Shown piece by piece: positions 42,771 through 46,184 of a DNA stretch of 46,184 nucleotides (its first letter is position 1; every line of letters starts with the position of its first letter). This stretch comes from Candidatus Alcium sp. F082 (lineage in GTDB: Bacteria > Bacteroidota > Bacteroidia > Bacteroidales > F082): positions 1 through 46,184 of the forward strand of contig LPNG01000019.1 in assembly GCA_001543395.1 (NCBI GenBank), in the 5' to 3' direction. The notes below the pieces were generated by a model that was not told the DNA's origin, did no database searches, and worked only from the letters and a program-made list of their open reading frames with translations. Both the position numbers and the translations under genes were made by a program.

Positions 42771-45700
42771 TTATCGCACCACAAATTTACGTGTTACATT
42801 TGCAAAGGTAATGAAATACATGCCTTGAGGCAATGATGAAACATTGATCTGTTGGTTATCAGCGGTGATTTGACCTGTCATTAGGGTCTGGCCCATGAGG
42901 TTGGCGATGCGGTATTCATTTGCCACTGGTAGAGACGTGCCATGGCGCGTCTCTACAAAGAGGACGCCGTCGGTCGGATTGGGATAGAGGTCGAATGGAG
43001 CAACGACTTGTTCATAAGTAGGTTCTTCAATCCCATGCAATTCATCATAAATGGCGTCGCAGTCCTCGTCACCGGGTTTGAACACCAATTTGCTATCACT
43101 CCAATAGCAACGCATACCTTCCACTTGGATGCCGTCGCCGTTGTCCATCAGCCTTTCGGGGAAGAAACTGGTGAGATGACCGATGCCACACACGATATTG
43201 CCGCTGAAAAGGTCATTGGGGTCGCTCACACTGAGCATTCTCCAAGTTTGACTCTTGTAGGTGACCATTTGCACAGCATCCACATGCATCACAAGGCTTT
43301 CCGTACCTACCTTGATTTCCCATTCATCGCCTTCTTCAGCCTCGTAATCATACAGCACAGTGAACTCACCAAGAATCTTGTTCCACCAATACAACTTGCC
43401 ATCGCGCTCGTAAACGTATTCATGTGTTACGTCTTGATGCAAATCCTTGTCGTAAAGCGTGTTGATTTTTACAAGGATATGCGTTGGCTCGTCTTGGATG
43501 ATGGTGTCTCCCGCCTGATACATGTATTGGTAGGTGATGCTGCCATTCTCGTTCTCGATTTCGTAGTACCATTCATGACGGATGATATCCTCGATAAAGT
43601 TCTGGAAGTATTCCCAATTAGGAGCAGTTTCATAAGCCTCCTTACAGCCCATAGGCACGTGGATGGGAATATCGGGGTCGTATAAATAAACAGAAGCATA
43701 GCCATTGAAAGCTTGCTCATCCAACTGCGGAGGGAAGGGATTGTAAGAATAGATTTCAGCGAAACGAGTGTTTCTGAAGGCATGGTTTGCAATCAAAGAA
43801 ACCGATGCAGGAATCCTCAGAGTACCTGTAAAATTCACGCAGTCAGAGAAGGCACCGCCATAAAGGTTGATCACGCCTTCACCCAAGTCAAGGTCGGAAA
43901 ACTGGCAATGGTCAAACGCCATTTCATAAATACTTATCACAGAATTAGGGATGACCAATGTTCCCGTAAAGGCGGATTGGATGAAAGTAGCATGCTCGAT
44001 GACGCTCAGCGAATCGGAGATTTTGAGTTCACCTGTAAGATTATGGCAATCCTCGAAAGCCCTCAGTCCTACCGAAGTCACGGTGTTAGGCATTATCAGC
44101 GAGCCTGAAAACTCGCTGTTAGCGAAAGCAAAAGCACCTATTGTGCTCAACGAATCGGAAAGGGTGATCGTGCCCGAGAAATGGCATGATTGGAAAGCGT
44201 AGTCGCCAATGGACCGGACGGAGTTGGGAATCACAAGGTCGCCACCATCACCGGCACCGTTAAAGGCATTCCCCCCGATAGCCACAATATCGTCGGGGAT
44301 GACCGTGTTTTTACAACCCAAAAACAGCGTCTTGTCATCCCTTTTGATGATGGCATTGTTTTCAGCATAGAAAAGCGGATGGCTTTCATCAACCGTAATG
44401 CTTTCCAAGGCAGAGTCGTTGGTAAAGACGGATGGGTAAACGGTCGTCACGGATGCTGGGAGATGCAGTGACATCAATGACGAGCAACTACTGAAAGCAT
44501 TATGAAATATAGAGGCAAGGGTATTGGGAAGGCTTATTGAGGTTATGCCGCTGCAAGAGGTAAAGGCGTTGTGCCAAATGGTTGTAACGCCTTCTTGCAA
44601 TTCAACAGCATTCAGCCCAGAACAAGCATAAAAGGCCTGTTCGTTAACATCTGTGATGCTACCCGGGATAACCAACGTTCCCGTCAAGCCATCACATTCG
44701 TAAAATGCAGCGACGTCGACTTCCGTTAAAGTATAGCTCTCGCCTTGGTATGTCACCGTTGAGGGCAAAGTCATGCTGCCTTGAGGCTTTTCGTAACCTT
44801 CCCAAAAGTTACTCTCCCAAGGGTTTTCCGGCTCATGGGGAAAAGTGACTTTTACGGTCTTTTGTTCCTCGTTGGTGATGATGTAATAAAGTGTCTGGCC
44901 TGTTTCGCATACGGCCGAGAAATCGAAGCGCTCCGTAGAGGGGGTTGGGTTAACGATCTCATCCGCATTGGCATAGCTCATGTAATTATGGTCGACACCA
45001 ATATAATACAGGTGGTTGTCGAATCCTTTGATGAGCCATTTCATTGGCACACAACAATTAGGAAGAGGACGTGACCCAAACATCCTTTCCCCTATTTCGG
45101 TAAAATGCTCGCCATGATCAAGAGAATAAGACAAACCTTCGGTATAATCATCATCGTTATAGCTTATTGTATAGACGATCCCGTTATCAGAAATGCTAAT
45201 GTAATTTGCTGCCAGCGCATAAAAACCAGGAATATACTCAAATCCGGAAAATTCATTGCCATAGCCTGCACAGACTACATTGCCTTCTGGGTCGAACTCC
45301 ATATCCCGAATCCCAAAACCTTCAAAAGCGACAAGTTCCCAGTTTTGCATGTCCGAAAGGGTTGAATGGTATAGGCCATTGCCATAATAATACAAGCCGA
45401 CATAGACATCGCCGTTTTCGGTGGCCAAAATATCGCTGATGCTATTTTCCTCAAAGGAAGTGTCGTTCATGCCCCACGTAGTGCCGCAATCGGTGGTCCA
45501 GAAAACGCTCCCATATTCTGTTGAGCCTACTAGGATTTGGTTGTTTAAGGCAAACAAATTCCAAGCCTTGTCTCCGGCGCTCAAAGGAATGCCAGAGGTC
45601 TGCTGCCAAGTGTCGCCGTAGTCATCAGAATACCATACCTTAAACGGATTGTCTTCGAAAACGAAAATCCTTCCTTCCGGGCTGACGCTGAAACAGTATT

Positions 45701-45929
45701 CATTGAAATAATAGTCGTTGCCTGTTTCGTATCCCAAGACGATTTGGTAGGTTTCGCCTTCGTCTTGAGAGCGGCCTATCCCGCTGTAACCGCAATTGAA
45801 ATAAAGGCTTCCGTCAGGAGCGGCGCCTAGAAAAACGGCTGATACATCGATGGGTTTCCAAATGTTTTGCGCCATGCCTCCAAGCGCGAAGGCGAGCGAA
45901 ATCGCTAATGTTAATACTAATCTTTTCAT
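42771..45929 (-). CDS. Large secreted T9SS cargo with Asp-box repeats and BspA-type leucine-rich repeats
   Basis: A 1052-residue surface protein with signal peptide MKRLVLTLAISLAFALGGMA. An N-terminal propeller-like part carries Asp-box motifs (YSDDYGDTWQQ, WTTDCGTTWGM, YSLDHGEHFTE). Residues of about 395-745 are BspA-type leucine-rich repeats with the pattern L-x-I-P-x-S-V-x-x-I-x-x-x-A-F, for example GTLVIPGSITDVNEQAFYAC and GSLIMPNTVTSVGLRAFEDC. A further domain (MYQAGDTIIQDEPTHILVKI) precedes a type A CTD ending RKFVVR. BspA-type repeats often bind host or bacterial ligands. Upstream partner of the M14 gene, 2 nt apart. Confidence 0.9.
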   Translation of the reverse strand: MKRLVLTLAISLAFALGGMAQNIWKPIDVSAVFLGAAPDGSLYFNCGYSGIGRSQDEGETYQIVLGYETGNDYYFNEYCFSVSPEGRIFVFEDNPFKVWYSDDYGDTWQQTSGIPLSAGDKAWNLFALNNQILVGSTEYGSVFWTTDCGTTWGMNDTSFEENSISDILATENGDVYVGLYYYGNGLYHSTLSDMQNWELVAFEGFGIRDMEFDPEGNVVCAGYGNEFSGFEYIPGFYALAANYISISDNGIVYTISYNDDDYTEGLSYSLDHGEHFTEIGERMFGSRPLPNCCVPMKWLIKGFDNHLYYIGVDHNYMSYANADEIVNPTPSTERFDFSAVCETGQTLYYIITNEEQKTVKVTFPHEPENPWESNFWEGYEKPQGSMTLPSTVTYQGESYTLTEVDVAAFYECDGLTGTLVIPGSITDVNEQAFYACSGLNAVELQEGVTTIWHNAFTSCSGITSISLPNTLASIFHNAFSSCSSLMSLHLPASVTTVYPSVFTNDSALESITVDESHPLFYAENNAIIKRDDKTLFLGCKNTVIPDDIVAIGGNAFNGAGDGGDLVIPNSVRSIGDYAFQSCHFSGTITLSDSLSTIGAFAFANSEFSGSLIMPNTVTSVGLRAFEDCHNLTGELKISDSLSVIEHATFIQSAFTGTLVIPNSVISIYEMAFDHCQFSDLDLGEGVINLYGGAFSDCVNFTGTLRIPASVSLIANHAFRNTRFAEIYSYNPFPPQLDEQAFNGYASVYLYDPDIPIHVPMGCKEAYETAPNWEYFQNFIEDIIRHEWYYEIENENGSITYQYMYQAGDTIIQDEPTHILVKINTLYDKDLHQDVTHEYVYERDGKLYWWNKILGEFTVLYDYEAEEGDEWEIKVGTESLVMHVDAVQMVTYKSQTWRMLSVSDPNDLFSGNIVCGIGHLTSFFPERLMDNGDGIQVEGMRCYWSDSKLVFKPGDEDCDAIYDELHGIEEPTYEQVVAPFDLYPNPTDGVLFVETRHGTSLPVANEYRIANLMGQTLMTGQITADNQQINVSSLPQGMYFITFANVTRKFVVR
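42930..42955. repeat. Palindrome variant in the LRR-protein CTD
   Basis: TAGAGACGTGCCATGGCGCGTCTCTA, an imperfect palindrome at the same CTD position as the 20-bp element; it encodes T-R-H-G-T-S. Confidence 0.85.
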
Positions 45930-45964
45930 GGTTGTATGTTTTTGATTGTTATCTTTTACCGCGA

Positions 45965-46184
45965 TTAACGCACCACAAATTTCCGCGTCTCGCCTGCAAA
46001 GGTAATGAAATACATGCCTTGAGGCAATGATGAAACGTCAATCTGTTGGTTTTCACCCGTGATTTTACCCGTCAATAGGGTTTGGCCCATTACGTTGGTG
46101 ATACGATACGTTTGGTCGTGTAGAGACGTTGCGCGCAACGTCTGTACAAATAAGGTACCGTCAGTCGGATTAGGATAAATCACC
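45965..46184 (-). CDS. T9SS sorting domain of a cargo protein, cut by window edge
   Basis: The last 72 residues of a further cargo protein; the gene continues beyond the right edge. The visible part is a type A CTD from IYPNPTDGTLFVQTLRATS to RKFVVR, nearly identical to those of the M14 and LRR genes. It lies 35 nt upstream of the LRR gene start on the same strand, so the three may form one operon. The rest of the protein cannot be seen. Confidence 0.85.
   Translation of the reverse strand, partial: VIYPNPTDGTLFVQTLRATSLHDQTYRITNVMGQTLLTGKITGENQQIDVSSLPQGMYFITFAGETRKFVVR
46124..46143. repeat. 20-bp perfect palindrome in the edge CTD
   Basis: AGACGTTGCGCGCAACGTCT, an exact second copy of the palindrome at 41319-41338 and at the same position of the sorting domain. 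Confidence 0.92.

Overview
The window looks like a chromosome segment of a Bacteroidota bacterium, most likely a non-Bacteroides member of the Bacteroidales. Evidence: a complete type IX secretion system (T9SS) core cluster (porP-gldKLMN), several secreted proteins with the type A C-terminal sorting domain (CTD), GldF/GldG, a GSCFA protein, a PG_1098-type methyltransferase, and many upstream regions carrying the Bacteroidota -7 promoter element TAnnTTTG instead of a sigma70 -10/-35 pair. Gene density is high, with many 1-4 nt start/stop overlaps. Only one gene-free stretch exceeds 300 nt (25946-26371).

Layout. 1-8.5 kb: possible transposase N-terminus at the left edge, lysS, an orphan membrane protein, holB coupled to a lipoprotein gene, then the minus-strand operon gldF-gldG-DUF4340. 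8.6-13.6 kb: a small coiled-coil gene, a methyltransferase, a pseudouridine synthase with a very long Arg/Asp-rich N-terminus, GSCFA and trxB. 13.7-20.1 kb: tRNA-Pro(GGG) and the T9SS core (porP, gldK, gldL, gldM, gldN, in transcription order). 20.2-26 kb: rseP, an M23 peptidase, and two overlapping T9SS cargo genes. 26.3-28.3 kb: groES and a broken groEL. 28.4-35.5 kb: MATE transporter, GH95 lipoprotein, serine hydrolase, and a broken YfcC-type carrier. 35.6-38.3 kb (plus strand): S74-like secreted protein, GH16 glucanase, CTD protein. 38.3-41.1 kb: YoeB toxin/antitoxin pair with a vestigial yfcC start behind it, and dipeptidyl peptidase IV. 41.2-46.2 kb: three consecutive genes whose products end in near-identical CTDs (M14 carboxypeptidase, BspA-like LRR protein, and one cut by the window edge).

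How it fits together: the porP-gldKLMN machine would export the CTD proteins encoded at 22.8-25.9, 37.4-38.2 and 41.2-46.2 kb. GH95, GH16, DPP and M14 suggest a life degrading host or plant glycans and proteins. RseP and the M23 enzyme fit envelope maintenance.

The main unexpected signals are: three genes broken by small indels (groEL, yfcC, and the signal peptide of the M14 gene); a 29-codon remnant of a second yfcC coupled by ATGA to yoeB; dispersed repeats translated in frame inside coding genes (the GAGCCTGTCGAAG element in GH95, yfcC and M14, and a 20-bp perfect palindrome inside T9SS sorting domains); a heptamer repeat in the trxB leader; and dyads between groES and the MATE gene. I did not find a convincing wholly new multi-gene system. 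All family assignments come from reading the sequence, without database searches.
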